20,196 nucleotides of DNA, from the NCBI GenBank assembly GCA_025450975.1, contig JANWLI010000150.1:1-20196 (forward strand), given 5' to 3'. Positions 1 to 7,474 of this stretch are shown one piece after another (within the stretch, counting starts at the first letter, position 1; each line of letters begins with the position of its first letter). Under the pieces are notes generated by a model. The model had not been told where the DNA came from and searched no databases. It saw only the letters and a program-made list of their open reading frames with translations. The stretch comes from Candidatus Kapaibacterium sp. GTDB taxonomy: Bacteria; Bacteroidota; Ignavibacteria; Palsa-1295. A program made the translations under genes and the position numbers.

Positions 1-206
1 ACCTGATCGCATTACGCCTTGATGCTGCGCGTCATTCGTTGACCAGCGGCAGAAAGACCGTCAGTGAGATCTGCAGCGACGTTGGCTTTGAAAGCCTGGG
101 GTCGTTTAGCTGGCTCTTCAAAAAAAATTACGGTCTTTCCCCTGATCAGTACCGTAAGAAAATCGTAGAAACTACTTCGATTAGCAATATCCGAGAAAAG
201 AACTAG
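1..206 (+). CDS. AraC-family transcriptional regulator, C-terminal end (partial)
   Basis: The reading frame enters from the left edge (first full codon at base 3) and stops with TAG at 204-206, leaving 67 residues. They match the second helix-turn-helix of AraC/XylS DNA-binding domains: an LRLDAARHSL stretch, then VSEICSDVGFESLGSFSWLFKKNYG, then SPDQYRKK, the usual order I-x-E-I-x-x-x-V-G-F followed by F-K-x-x-x-G-x-S-P-x-x-Y-R. The sensor half lies outside the window, so the inducer is unknown. The gene ends 65 bp before a cluster of small VOC, lipocalin-like and SRPBCC proteins on the same strand. Regulation of that cluster is possible but is inference from position only. Confidence 0.88.
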   Translation, partial: LIALRLDAARHSLTSGRKTVSEICSDVGFESLGSFSWLFKKNYGLSPDQYRKKIVETTSISNIREKN

Positions 207-271
207 CTGCATTTTGTAGCTATATTAGATAACGAGTTCACAGGCACCTAACTTTTTTACTTTTTACTTCT

Positions 272-640
272 ATGCCAAAACCAGTACATTTTGAAATTCC
301 GGCGGAAAATCCGGAGCGTGCTACTAAATTCTTCACCGACGTCTTCGGATGGCAGTTCAGCAGTTGGGGGGCAGATCAGGGATATTGGCTTGCAACAACC
401 GGAGCCGAAGGCGAAATGGGCATTGATGGCGCAGTCATGAAGCGCCGGGACCCTGCCCAGCCGATCGTTAATAGTATTAACGTCGACTCTGTCGATTCGT
501 ATGCTGAGAAGATCGTTGCCGCTGGTGGACAGATCGTTGTGCCCAAGATGGTCGTGCCATCGATGGGGTATGTTGCCTACTTTAAGGACACCGAAGGTAA
601 CATCCACGGGTTATGGCAGCATGACCCAAACGCAAAATAA
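272..640 (+). CDS. VOC-family (glyoxalase/bleomycin-resistance fold) protein
   Basis: This 122-residue protein has the single-chain vicinal oxygen chelate pattern. It opens with HFEIPAENPERATKFFTDVFGW, has YWLATTG near residue 40, GIDGAVMKRR after it, then VNSINVDSVDSYAEKIVAAGGQIVVPK and a closing YFKDTEGNIHGLWQ. This closely follows the CFP30B-like subgroup of VOC proteins, whose substrates are mostly unknown; the fold supports metal-dependent lyase, isomerase or dioxygenase chemistry or simple ligand binding. ATG at 272 is the first start and gives full family length. No strong Shine-Dalgarno is visible. The last 20 bases overlap the next gene, suggesting co-transcription and coupled translation. 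The family call is firm; the reaction is not known. Confidence 0.9.
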   Translation: MPKPVHFEIPAENPERATKFFTDVFGWQFSSWGADQGYWLATTGAEGEMGIDGAVMKRRDPAQPIVNSINVDSVDSYAEKIVAAGGQIVVPKMVVPSMGYVAYFKDTEGNIHGLWQHDPNAK

Positions 641-1178
641 ATTTCCGCTACTACCGCTTCTTTTCGTTCTAATTTCTTGTATCTTCGGCACTTCCGACGC
701 CTTCGCACAGGCTGATACGCTGGATGTGATGAAGACGCCTGCCCATTTGCCGATGCAAAAACTCGCGTGGCTCGAGGGTACGTGGGAAGGCGAAGGCGAT
801 GTGCCCGGAGCCGGAAAGTATATTTCGAGAATGACGTACGTCACCGATCTCAACGGTCATATTATCCGTCACGATTATCAGGCATTCCAAAACGGGATAG
901 TCGTTTGGCGCGATCAGGGAATGATCGCCTACAATGAAGACCGCAAAGAGTTGATCGCCGTGACGATCGGCATCGATGGAAGCTTTGGCGAAGCTGCGGG
1001 GACGATCACCGATAGCACGTACACGATCGTCGGCCACACTGCAGGGCCAACTCCGTATAAAGATTGGCGGACGATCGTAACGAAAGTCGACGATTCAACT
1101 GCCGTTACCAGGTTCGAGTATAAGAAAGACGATGCATTCGTATTCTTCAGCGAAGAAACGATGCGAAAGAAAAAGTAA
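621..1178 (+). CDS. Exported lipocalin-like protein (DUF6265/DUF1579-type)
   Basis: The frame is open further upstream, but ATG 621 is chosen because it starts a clean export signal: MTQTQNK, then a leucine-rich core to about residue 19. The core ends in LISC, which fits a lipobox with Cys20, and an alternative signal peptidase I site follows at AFA-QA, so it may be a lipoprotein or a soluble periplasmic protein. The mature part (185 residues in all) begins KLAWLEGTWEGEG, the typical opening of small lipocalin-like beta-barrel families such as DUF6265 and DUF1579, followed by alternating strands. No catalytic motif is recognisable. It overlaps the VOC gene by 20 bp and is followed after 14 bp by an SRPBCC gene. 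Function unknown. Confidence 0.78.
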   Translation: MTQTQNKFPLLPLLFVLISCIFGTSDAFAQADTLDVMKTPAHLPMQKLAWLEGTWEGEGDVPGAGKYISRMTYVTDLNGHIIRHDYQAFQNGIVVWRDQGMIAYNEDRKELIAVTIGIDGSFGEAAGTITDSTYTIVGHTAGPTPYKDWRTIVTKVDDSTAVTRFEYKKDDAFVFFSEETMRKKK

Positions 1179-1192
1179 CAAAGTAATATGGT

Positions 1193-1654
1193 ATGAGGGT
1201 GATCGAAAAGTCCATAACAGTCAGGGCAACGCCGGCCGAAGTTTGGGATGCATGGACTAAGAAGGAAGGTATCCGGAGTTTTTTTGCACCCGATGCTGAT
1301 ATCGCGTTAGTCGTCGGAGGGAAGTACGAGATCTTCTTCAATCATATGATGCCCTACGGGGATAAAGGGAGCGAAGGTTGTACGGTTCTTGACTTCACGC
1401 CGAACACCATGTTGAGTTTTACCTGGAATGCGCCGCCTTCGATTCCAGTGCTTCGTACAAACCGAGAATTCACGAAAGTAGTGATCAATCTTGTTCCGGA
1501 TAATGACAAGACGAAAGTCATGCTCTCTCACTTTGTCGAGAAAACCGGCGACGACTGGGACCGGTATTACAACTACTTCAGCCAAGCCTGGGATGTCGTG
1601 CTCGGCAGGCTCTATACGCTGTTTATGACGGGTCCGGTCGATTGGGATGCCTAA
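1193..1654 (+). CDS. SRPBCC / AHSA1-like protein
   Basis: This 153-residue protein belongs to the START/Bet v1-like SRPBCC fold, AHSA1 (activator of Hsp90 ATPase homologue 1-like) branch. It opens IEKSITVRATPAEVWDAWTKKEGIRSFFAPDADI, the standard first strand, two short helices and WT...FF pattern, then GGKYEIFF, VLDFTPNTMLSFTW, a central sheet, and a C-terminal amphipathic helix around YYNYFSQAWDVVLGRLYTLF. The fold forms a hydrophobic ligand pocket; the ligand is unknown. Despite the family name, bacterial members of this size are not shown to act on Hsp90. It starts 14 bp after the exported lipocalin-like gene and probably shares its transcript. Confidence 0.88.
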   Translation: MRVIEKSITVRATPAEVWDAWTKKEGIRSFFAPDADIALVVGGKYEIFFNHMMPYGDKGSEGCTVLDFTPNTMLSFTWNAPPSIPVLRTNREFTKVVINLVPDNDKTKVMLSHFVEKTGDDWDRYYNYFSQAWDVVLGRLYTLFMTGPVDWDA

Positions 1655-1669
1655 GTGCTTGACTTGATG

Positions 1670-1677
1670 TATTTTTG
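1670..1677 (+). promoter_or_regulatory. Bacteroidota-type -7 element before the DUF4199 gene
   Basis: TATTTTTG matches the TAnnTTTG -7 consensus exactly and lies 23 bp before ATG 1701. The best upstream TTG (1642-1644) is 25 bp away, slightly beyond the usual 17-23, so the -33 part is weak. Confidence 0.42.
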
Positions 1678-1700
1678 TGCCATTCACAACCTCAATTCTT

Positions 1701-2243
1701 ATGAAAAGCTTTGTAAAGTGGGCGTTGCTTATACTTATTATCAATGTCATCCTTTCGATCCTTGGCTATGTGACCATGGACGAGGAAGCGATGATGGCCG
1801 GTGACCAGGGCATTGGTCAGGTATTTTACTATCTTGGAATGCTCGCTGGCATTGTCTGCTTATTTCTCGGCATTCGCGAGAAGAAGATGTCGAATCCGTC
1901 GGAGTTTACCTTCGGAAAGGGATTTGGGGAAGGAATGCTTATCTCCGTCGTTGCAGGGCTTTTCGTTGGGATCTTTATCTTCTTCTTTTATTCCTATGTA
2001 GCTCCGGAAGTCATGGATGTGATCCGCGAGAGCAGTTACGCGAACATGGCGACTTCGGGTATGACTGCCGACCAGATCGAGCAGGCACGGCCGATGATGG
2101 ATTTCTTTATCTCTCCGTCAGGCTTCCTGATCTCGATGCTGTTCATGTACATTCTTGGCGGCGCGATCCTGTCACTGATCATGGCGGCTATCGTGAATGC
2201 AACGGGCCCGAAATCGGGCGGAAATGATCCGCTTCCGGTATAA
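1701..2243 (+). CDS. DUF4199 family integral membrane protein
   Basis: This 180-residue protein has four predicted membrane helices, at about residues 5-24, 38-58, 76-104 and 140-168. A short charged turn with IREKKMSNPSEFTFGKGFGEGM lies between helices 2 and 3; the IR-x-K...FGKGF pattern is characteristic of DUF4199, a family common in Bacteroidota. Function is unknown. A GTG at 1677 would extend the frame by 8 residues, but ATG 1701 is preferred because it begins directly with MKSFVKWALLI and the GTG overlaps the likely -7 promoter element. The gene appears to be a single transcription unit, as a strong terminator follows at 2270. Confidence 0.88.
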   Translation: MKSFVKWALLILIINVILSILGYVTMDEEAMMAGDQGIGQVFYYLGMLAGIVCLFLGIREKKMSNPSEFTFGKGFGEGMLISVVAGLFVGIFIFFFYSYVAPEVMDVIRESSYANMATSGMTADQIEQARPMMDFFISPSGFLISMLFMYILGGAILSLIMAAIVNATGPKSGGNDPLPV

Positions 2244-2269
2244 GAAATGATAAATTGTTCATAGCGAAG

Positions 2270-2298
2270 AAGGCAGAAGAATTTCTTCTGCCTTTTTT
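2270..2298 (+). terminator. Rho-independent terminator after the DUF4199 gene
   Basis: A perfect inverted repeat, AAGGCAGAAGAA (2270-2281) and TTCTTCTGCCTT (2283-2294), is followed by a T run to 2298. It lies 26 bp after the stop codon of the DUF4199 gene and ends only 13 bp before the next start codon. Confidence 0.85.
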
Positions 2299-2311
2299 GT
2301 TATGCCTAGCT

Positions 2312-3301
2312 ATGAGGAAGATATTCGCGTTTTTACTGCTCGTTACGGGGGTTAGTCTTTTTGCACAATCGACGACGCCGAACCAGAAGCGTTTTGTCGA
2401 AGTCGGCAAGAAGGTCGGCGAAGGATACAATGCCATTGATTACCGCCTGATCATCGCTGAGTTCGACCCGGAGATGAAAAAGGCACTTCCGTTCGAAGTG
2501 CTGCAGCCGCTACTCGACGAGATCCGCCGCGAGCTTGGTGCGATCACTCGTATGGGGACGCCGAAAGAGATCAATCCGAATGTTGCCACGCTCGCCGTCG
2601 AGTTCGAGCGCGGTATCCTCGATCTTGAACTTGCGATCAATCAATCGAATAAGATCAGCGGTCTCTACTTCAAGCCGTTCACGCCGCCGATCCCGGTGCC
2701 CGAGCATAATGCAACGTCGTTACGCCTGCCATTCAATGGCGAGTGGTATGTATTTTGGGGCGGCGATACGAAGGAGAAGAACTATCACGTCACCAACGTT
2801 TCGCAGCGTCATGCCTTTGATATTGTCAAGACCGATTCGTTCGGACGCCATGCGCGCACCGATGGCCGCCGTAATGAAGATTTCTATGCGTGGGAACAGC
2901 CTGTGCTCGCTCCTGCTGCGGGCACGGTCGTCGAAGCGATCGATGGCGTGCGCGATAACGACCCCGGCGTGATGAACCAGTTCTCTGCGCTTGGCAACTG
3001 TGTCGTCATACAGCATAGCGACTCCGAGTACTCAGTTCTCTCGCACTTGAGGCGGGGAAGTGTCGCAGTTAAAGCCGGAGAGAAGATCGCCAAAGGCCAG
3101 AAGATCGGCCTTTGCGGAAATTCCGGTAATTCGAGCGAGCCGCATATCCACTATCACCTCCAGAATGCGCCCATATTTCAATTTGCCACAGGCATTAAGG
3201 TCTATTTCGAGAAGGTGAAATTAAAGGGGCATCCGAACCAGAGCATCATGCCGAACGAGTACTCGCCGGAGAAGGGAAACTGGATAAGCCCGAAGGAATA
3301 A
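2312..3301 (+). CDS. Exported M23 (LytM-type) peptidase with DUF3887-like N-terminal domain
   Basis: This 329-residue protein starts at ATG 2312, which gives a signal peptide (MRKIFAFLLLVTGVSLFAQ). An in-frame TTG upstream would spoil it and fall inside the terminator region. Residues about 25-125 resemble the NTF2-like DUF3887 domain (IIAEFDPEMKKALPFEVL ... LGAITRMG ... KISGLYFKP). The LytM domain follows: RHAFD with H167 and D170, a PVLAPAAGTVVEAIDG strand, VIQHSDSEYSVLSHL, and GNSGNSSEPHIHYHL containing H278 and H280. Members are zinc endopeptidases that usually cut peptidoglycan peptides, or scaffolds. The histidines needed for activity appear present, although the first motif is H-x-x-D rather than the textbook H-x-x-x-D. 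It likely acts in the periplasm. An M1 aminopeptidase follows after 66 bp. Confidence 0.9.
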   Translation: MRKIFAFLLLVTGVSLFAQSTTPNQKRFVEVGKKVGEGYNAIDYRLIIAEFDPEMKKALPFEVLQPLLDEIRRELGAITRMGTPKEINPNVATLAVEFERGILDLELAINQSNKISGLYFKPFTPPIPVPEHNATSLRLPFNGEWYVFWGGDTKEKNYHVTNVSQRHAFDIVKTDSFGRHARTDGRRNEDFYAWEQPVLAPAAGTVVEAIDGVRDNDPGVMNQFSALGNCVVIQHSDSEYSVLSHLRRGSVAVKAGEKIAKGQKIGLCGNSGNSSEPHIHYHLQNAPIFQFATGIKVYFEKVKLKGHPNQSIMPNEYSPEKGNWISPKE

Positions 3302-3367
3302 GGGCTCCCGGCGAACATTCCGGATTGCAGTGTGTTACATAAACTCATTTGTTCGTAAGCGACCGGT

Positions 3368-5794
3368 ATGAAGCCTCTATTTAGTGTTGTTTTTGTCGTT
3401 CTAAGCTCAGTTTGGGTCTTTTCGCAGCCGCCAGTTCTTCACACGGAAACCTACCTGCGCGAGCCGGGACAGGTTGCCCGCGAACATCCGCTCGATATGG
3501 AGCGCATGAAGGTCGAAGTCTCCTTCGATGCACCTGCCGGCATTGTGAACGGCAAGGTCACCCATTATTTCAAGGTGTTGCAGGAGTCGGTCGACTCGAT
3601 CTACTTCGACGCCGTGAAGATCCGCATTTCCGAAGCGAAGCTTGGCGGCAAGCCGTTACGCTTCACCTCAACAGAAACCGGCGTCTCCGTTTTTCCCGAT
3701 AAATCGCTGAAGTGGGATCAGAAAGACAGCATCACGTTTGTCTATACTGCGACACCACGCCGCGGTATTTATTTCATCGGTTGGAAAGATACGCGCGACC
3801 TCCATCGCAAACAGGTCTGGACGCAGGGACAGGGCATCGACAACCGTCACTGGATCCCGATGTACGACGACGGCAACGATAAGATGATCACGGAGACCGT
3901 CGTCACCTTCAACAAAGATTATGAAGTGCTCTCGAACGGCACGAAGCTTTCGGCAAAAGAGAATAAGGACGGCACAAAGACCTGGCATTACAAGATGAAG
4001 TATCCGCATTCATCGTATCTGCTCATGCTCGGTATCGGCAAGTATGCGATCGATACGCGCAAAACAAAAGCCGGCGTGCCCGTGCATCTGTACTACTATC
4101 CCGATCAGCCGGAAAAACTTGAACCGACCTACCGCTACTCGACCGAGTGTATCGACTTCCTCGCAGAGTGGACCGGTGTTCCCTATCCGTGGGAGTCATA
4201 CTCGCAGATCCCCGTCGCCGACTTTATCTATGGCGCCATGGAGAATACGACGGCAACTGTCTTCGGTGACTTCTTCCTCAACGATCAGCGTGGCTGGCTT
4301 GACCGCAGTTATGTGAACGTGAATGTTCATGAGTTGACGCATCAGTGGTATGGCGATCTTGTCACGTGCCGCGAAGGATCGCATAACTGGCTGCAGGAAA
4401 GTTTTGCAACGTTCTTCCCGAAGATCTTCGCACGGAAGTACTATGGCGAAGATTATTTCCAGTGGCAGACGCGTGGCGAACATCTTGGGCTCTTAGCTGC
4501 CAACGATGGCGATCGCTATCCTATCGTACATCCAAAGATGGGTGGCGCACGTGCCTATGGCGGCGGTTCGTCGGTGCTAGGGATGATGCAGTACACGTTT
4601 GGCGAAGAAGCGCTGCGCCGTGTGATCAATCATTATACGCGCGAACACGCGTATCAGAACGTTGAGACGAACGATCTCTACCAGTCGTTCCAGGATACCC
4701 TTGGCCTTGCGCCCGATTGGTTCTTTGATCAATGGCTCTATCGCGGCGGCTATCCGCATTATCAGGTGTCGTATCAGGATGTCACCGCCGGTTGGAAGCG
4801 TGAGACGCAGATCAAAGTCTCACAGATCCATCATGTTGACGAGCTGACGAAGCTCTTCAAGATGCCGGTCGTCCTCGAAGTTCACTATGCCGATGGTACA
4901 AAATCTTCTGTTCGCGAAATGATCTCGAAACAAACGGAAACGATCACCATCCCGAATCCGAATGCGAAGGAGATACTCTATATCCTGTTCGATCCGGGTA
5001 GCAATATCGTCAAGAAGGTGACGTTCAAAAAATCATTTGTCGAACTTCGGGGGCAGATCCTGAATGCGGAAAACATGATCGATCGTTACGACGCCATTGT
5101 CGCTCTCAAGAGCGATCCGTCTGCATGGGCAGAGAAACGGAAACTCCTGCTTGAAGCATTTGCGAAAGAGAAATTCCATGCGACCAAAAGCGAGATCATT
5201 GCGCAGCTTGCGCAGGACTCGTCCACGGAGGCACGTGCAGTCATTCGCAGAGGGATCATTGATCCTGCTGTCGAAGTTCGTATGGCGACGCTTAATGCCT
5301 TCAGGATCATCCCGCGCGACCTGTCTCCGGATTTCGAAAACCTGCTCAGAGATTCATCGTATAATATTATTGTGGCCGCACTCGACAAGTTCTTCGAGTC
5401 ATTCCCGATGGATATGCCGAGATATCTGGATATCACAAAAGACCAGGTCGGTCCGGGAAAGAAAGTACGTATCAAATGGGCGGAGTATTCGTTGCTCGTC
5501 GGAAATCCGCAACCGATGAGAGAGGTAGCCGACTATGCTTCGTCATCCTACGAGTTTACGACACGACAAAATGCGATCGAAGCATTCAAGCGCATTGGCG
5601 TGCTTGACGAGCAGTTGCTCGGCCATATCACAGACGCGTATTTTAGTACGAATAATCGTCTTTCCGGTACTGCATACGGTGCGTTGGCAAAGTTTTATGA
5701 ATCACCTGTCTACCGCGGGCTCATCTCGTCGTATCAACGAATGGCACCGATGGAACAGTGGCAGCGCGACATGCTTGCCAACGTCATAAAGTGA
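3368..5794 (+). CDS. Exported M1-family zinc aminopeptidase
   Basis: This 808-residue protein begins with a signal peptide (MKPLFSVVFVVLSSVWVFSQ). It shows the M1 order: N-terminal beta domain, the substrate-binding GAMEN motif (residues 289-293), and HELTHQWYGD with zinc ligands H321 and H325 and catalytic E322. The third ligand E344 sits 18 residues on in NWLQESFA, which is LNEGFA in most relatives. Later GGGSSVLGMMQYTFGEEALRRVINHY and DWFFDQWLYRGGYP match the catalytic and C-terminal parts. The last ~250 residues look helical and HEAT-like, as in longer M1 enzymes. It removes N-terminal residues from peptides, probably in the periplasm. It follows the M23 peptidase on the same strand with no clear terminator between them. 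Confidence 0.95.
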   Translation: MKPLFSVVFVVLSSVWVFSQPPVLHTETYLREPGQVAREHPLDMERMKVEVSFDAPAGIVNGKVTHYFKVLQESVDSIYFDAVKIRISEAKLGGKPLRFTSTETGVSVFPDKSLKWDQKDSITFVYTATPRRGIYFIGWKDTRDLHRKQVWTQGQGIDNRHWIPMYDDGNDKMITETVVTFNKDYEVLSNGTKLSAKENKDGTKTWHYKMKYPHSSYLLMLGIGKYAIDTRKTKAGVPVHLYYYPDQPEKLEPTYRYSTECIDFLAEWTGVPYPWESYSQIPVADFIYGAMENTTATVFGDFFLNDQRGWLDRSYVNVNVHELTHQWYGDLVTCREGSHNWLQESFATFFPKIFARKYYGEDYFQWQTRGEHLGLLAANDGDRYPIVHPKMGGARAYGGGSSVLGMMQYTFGEEALRRVINHYTREHAYQNVETNDLYQSFQDTLGLAPDWFFDQWLYRGGYPHYQVSYQDVTAGWKRETQIKVSQIHHVDELTKLFKMPVVLEVHYADGTKSSVREMISKQTETITIPNPNAKEILYILFDPGSNIVKKVTFKKSFVELRGQILNAENMIDRYDAIVALKSDPSAWAEKRKLLLEAFAKEKFHATKSEIIAQLAQDSSTEARAVIRRGIIDPAVEVRMATLNAFRIIPRDLSPDFENLLRDSSYNIIVAALDKFFESFPMDMPRYLDITKDQVGPGKKVRIKWAEYSLLVGNPQPMREVADYASSSYEFTTRQNAIEAFKRIGVLDEQLLGHITDAYFSTNNRLSGTAYGALAKFYESPVYRGLISSYQRMAPMEQWQRDMLANVIK

Positions 5795-5812
5795 TCTTGT
5801 CGTAAAAGGATG

Positions 5813-5845
5813 TAAAAAAAGGCACGGATACCGTGCCTTTTTTTA
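5813..5845. terminator. Bidirectional Rho-independent terminator
   Basis: GGCACGG (5821-5827), loop ATA, CCGTGCC (5831-5837), flanked by seven A on the left and seven T on the right, so it works on both strands. It separates the M1 aminopeptidase gene (+) from the converging Asp-box gene (-), whose stop codon begins right at its edge. Confidence 0.93.
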
Positions 5846-7138
5846 TCACCGAACGATCACCATCGACTTCATATCGAAGCCATCCTCGGAGATCAGCTTT
5901 ACCTTGTAATTTCCCGGCGGCAACGCTGCGATATCCGGATATACTTCGTAGGTACCGGAGACCTTCATCTCATCGACAAGGCGCATGATCTTCTTTCCCT
6001 GCTCATCGAAAACGATAAGCGAGACGAGTGACGGCTTATCCAGTTTGTAGCGGATCGTCACAGCGTTCTTTGCCGGATTCGGATAGATCACCTCGACGAA
6101 CGTACCTTTTGGATTATAGCCTGCAAGCTCTTTGACATCCACGGTTGGCTGCGAAGAGCGATAAACAATGCCGATTGATCCGGCGTAAAGCGTATCGCCG
6201 GGAGTCATGTTCAGCGAGTACACGGCATTGTTTGTCAGGCCGCTCGATACTTGCTGCCAGGAGCCGCCGTTATTTGTCGTGCGGTACACGCCGCCGAACT
6301 GCGTGCCTGCATAGATATGACCGACAGAGTTGACGGCCAGCGACGTGACGCGCTGCGTCGTAAAATTACTGATCGATTCCGGACGCGCATATCCTGCGCT
6401 CTTCGAGCGCGCATCGCCGAAATCGTTGACCTGTGACGAGATCATTGAATCCATCGACGTAACCGATTGCGATTCGTATGGATCGTCGAGGGTCGGCGTC
6501 ATTTTGTACCAGCTTGCTCCCTGATCGTAGGAGATGGTAACGCCGAAAAGTCCCATCATATAAAGATTGCCTTTCACATCGACCGTTAGGGTGTTGACTT
6601 CGACTGGAAATTCCGGCGTCCAGCGGTAGATCGGCACCCAGCTGATATCGCCATAGGCGAGTTGGTAGATCGCATACGAGCTGTCGTTACTGTAGGTGGA
6701 GAGGTAAACGTCACCGGTTGGCGATGTTAGTAACGAGCGGACGGTCTGATCGCCGGCGATGCCGGAGATGTAATGCCAGGTCTCTCCTTTATCGGTCGAA
6801 GCATAGATCGAGCCGGTTGCCGGGCTGCGTTTTTCCGTGCCGACAATAAGCAGGTTGTCGGTCGTAACGGTGACAGCGGTCAGGCGCTCACCATCGCTGA
6901 TCGGTGGAAGCGAGGTCATCGGCCGCCACGAGGCGCCGTGATCGAGGCTCGAGACAATGGCATTGTCGCTTACGCCATACATGGCGCCGTCAACGCTCAG
7001 CGCAATGTGCGTTATCGAAGCAGAGGTCTGCGTATTCGATTGCTGCCATTGAACTTGCTGCGCTTGCGTATATACGGGAAAACTGATCGCCAGAAGGAGG
7101 AAGGCGGCCGAGAGATGGTGTGTTAAGCTCTTATTCAT
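5846..7138 (-). CDS. Secreted Asp-box (BNR-like) repeat protein with type IX sorting domain
   Basis: This 430-residue protein is read from ATG 7138, which directly begins a signal peptide (MNKSLTHHLSAAFLLLAISF ... AQA). A GTG 45 bp upstream only adds a polar leader. The body holds at least four S/T-x-D/N-x-G-x-x-W Asp-box turns (SLDHGASW, STDKGETW, SYDQGASW, TTNNGGSW), as in sialidase/BNR and photosystem-assembly-like beta-propellers. No catalytic sialidase residues were recognised, so an adhesive or binding role is as likely as an enzymatic one. Residues 347-430 form a type A Por sorting domain: VIYPNPAKNAVTIRY, LIVFDEQGKKIMRL, GTYEVYPDIAALPPGNYKVKL, ending KSMVIVR. In this group such a tail sends proteins through the type IX secretion system to the cell surface or medium. 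Confidence 0.88.
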   Translation of the reverse strand: MNKSLTHHLSAAFLLLAISFPVYTQAQQVQWQQSNTQTSASITHIALSVDGAMYGVSDNAIVSSLDHGASWRPMTSLPPISDGERLTAVTVTTDNLLIVGTEKRSPATGSIYASTDKGETWHYISGIAGDQTVRSLLTSPTGDVYLSTYSNDSSYAIYQLAYGDISWVPIYRWTPEFPVEVNTLTVDVKGNLYMMGLFGVTISYDQGASWYKMTPTLDDPYESQSVTSMDSMISSQVNDFGDARSKSAGYARPESISNFTTQRVTSLAVNSVGHIYAGTQFGGVYRTTNNGGSWQQVSSGLTNNAVYSLNMTPGDTLYAGSIGIVYRSSQPTVDVKELAGYNPKGTFVEVIYPNPAKNAVTIRYKLDKPSLVSLIVFDEQGKKIMRLVDEMKVSGTYEVYPDIAALPPGNYKVKLISEDGFDMKSMVIVR

Positions 7139-7153
7139 ACGTTCGGTGGGAGT

Positions 7154-7167
7154 GTGGCCCGGGCCAC
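7154..7167. promoter_or_regulatory. 14-bp perfect palindrome between divergent genes (candidate operator)
   Basis: GTGGCCCGGGCCAC reads the same on both strands. It sits in the 90-bp gap between the starts of the Asp-box gene (7138, -) and the small membrane protein gene (7229, +), 15 bp from the former. A repressor site serving one or both promoters is possible. High GC makes a chance palindrome more likely than its length alone suggests. Confidence 0.3.
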
Positions 7168-7228
7168 TACTGGGGCTTGACACAAACCGAATGCCAGAAA
7201 AGCTGCGAAATTATTGTATTTTTACCAT

Positions 7229-7474
7229 ATGGAAGTCGCCACCATCATCGCCACCGTTATCCTTTTTAGTGTCGCAGGATTCATTTACTACGTATTCGCG
7301 AAGTACTTTGGGAAGGCGACACCCGAGCAGGCGCAGAAGATCAACGACATTCAGTTCGGCAAGACCGATGTGTCCTATATGGTCCCGACAGATGAGGAAG
7401 CGCCGCCGAACCAGATCGTCGTAGATCCGAAGACGCTCTCGCGGCCGAATGCGACCAGGTGGGAGGTAAAGTAA
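7229..7474 (+). CDS. Small single-pass membrane protein of unknown function
   Basis: This 81-residue protein starts at ATG 7229 (an in-frame TTG at 7214 would add five residues). It has one strong membrane helix at about residues 4-23 (ATIIATVILFSVAGFIYYVF), followed by KYFGKATPEQAQKINDIQFG and a polar tail rich in proline and acidic residues. I do not recognise a family. Its stop codon overlaps the next start as TAATG, and a good ribosome site (GGGAGGT, 7461-7467) lies inside its last codons. It is therefore probably translated together with the exported metallopeptidase. The helix could anchor a partner or place the tail in the cytoplasm, but neither is shown by the sequence. Confidence 0.72.
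   Translation: MEVATIIATVILFSVAGFIYYVFAKYFGKATPEQAQKINDIQFGKTDVSYMVPTDEEAPPNQIVVDPKTLSRPNATRWEVK
7461..7467 (+). promoter_or_regulatory. Shine-Dalgarno site for the downstream metallopeptidase
   Basis: GGGAGGT ends 6 bp before ATG 7474 and lies inside the last codons of the small membrane protein. It is one of the few clear Shine-Dalgarno sites in this window, and it supports ATG 7474 over an in-frame GTG at 7459 that would lie upstream of the site. Confidence 0.7.

Noticed and set aside
501..620. Upstream extension of the exported lipocalin-like protein
   Set aside because: It lies within the VOC coding sequence and would bury the signal peptide that starts at 621.
3302..3367. Possible promoter or terminator between the M23 and M1 peptidase genes
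   Set aside because: TTG-N-CTCATTTG has two mismatches in the -7 part and no hairpin with a T run is present, so neither is supported.
7139..7183. GTG start extending the Asp-box protein by 15 residues
   Set aside because: The added residues are polar and proline-rich and would precede a normal signal peptide that begins at ATG 7138.
7177..7205. TTGACA resembling a sigma-70 -35 box before the small membrane protein gene
   Set aside because: No -10-like hexamer lies 16-18 bp downstream, and the group normally uses TAnnTTTG-type promoters.
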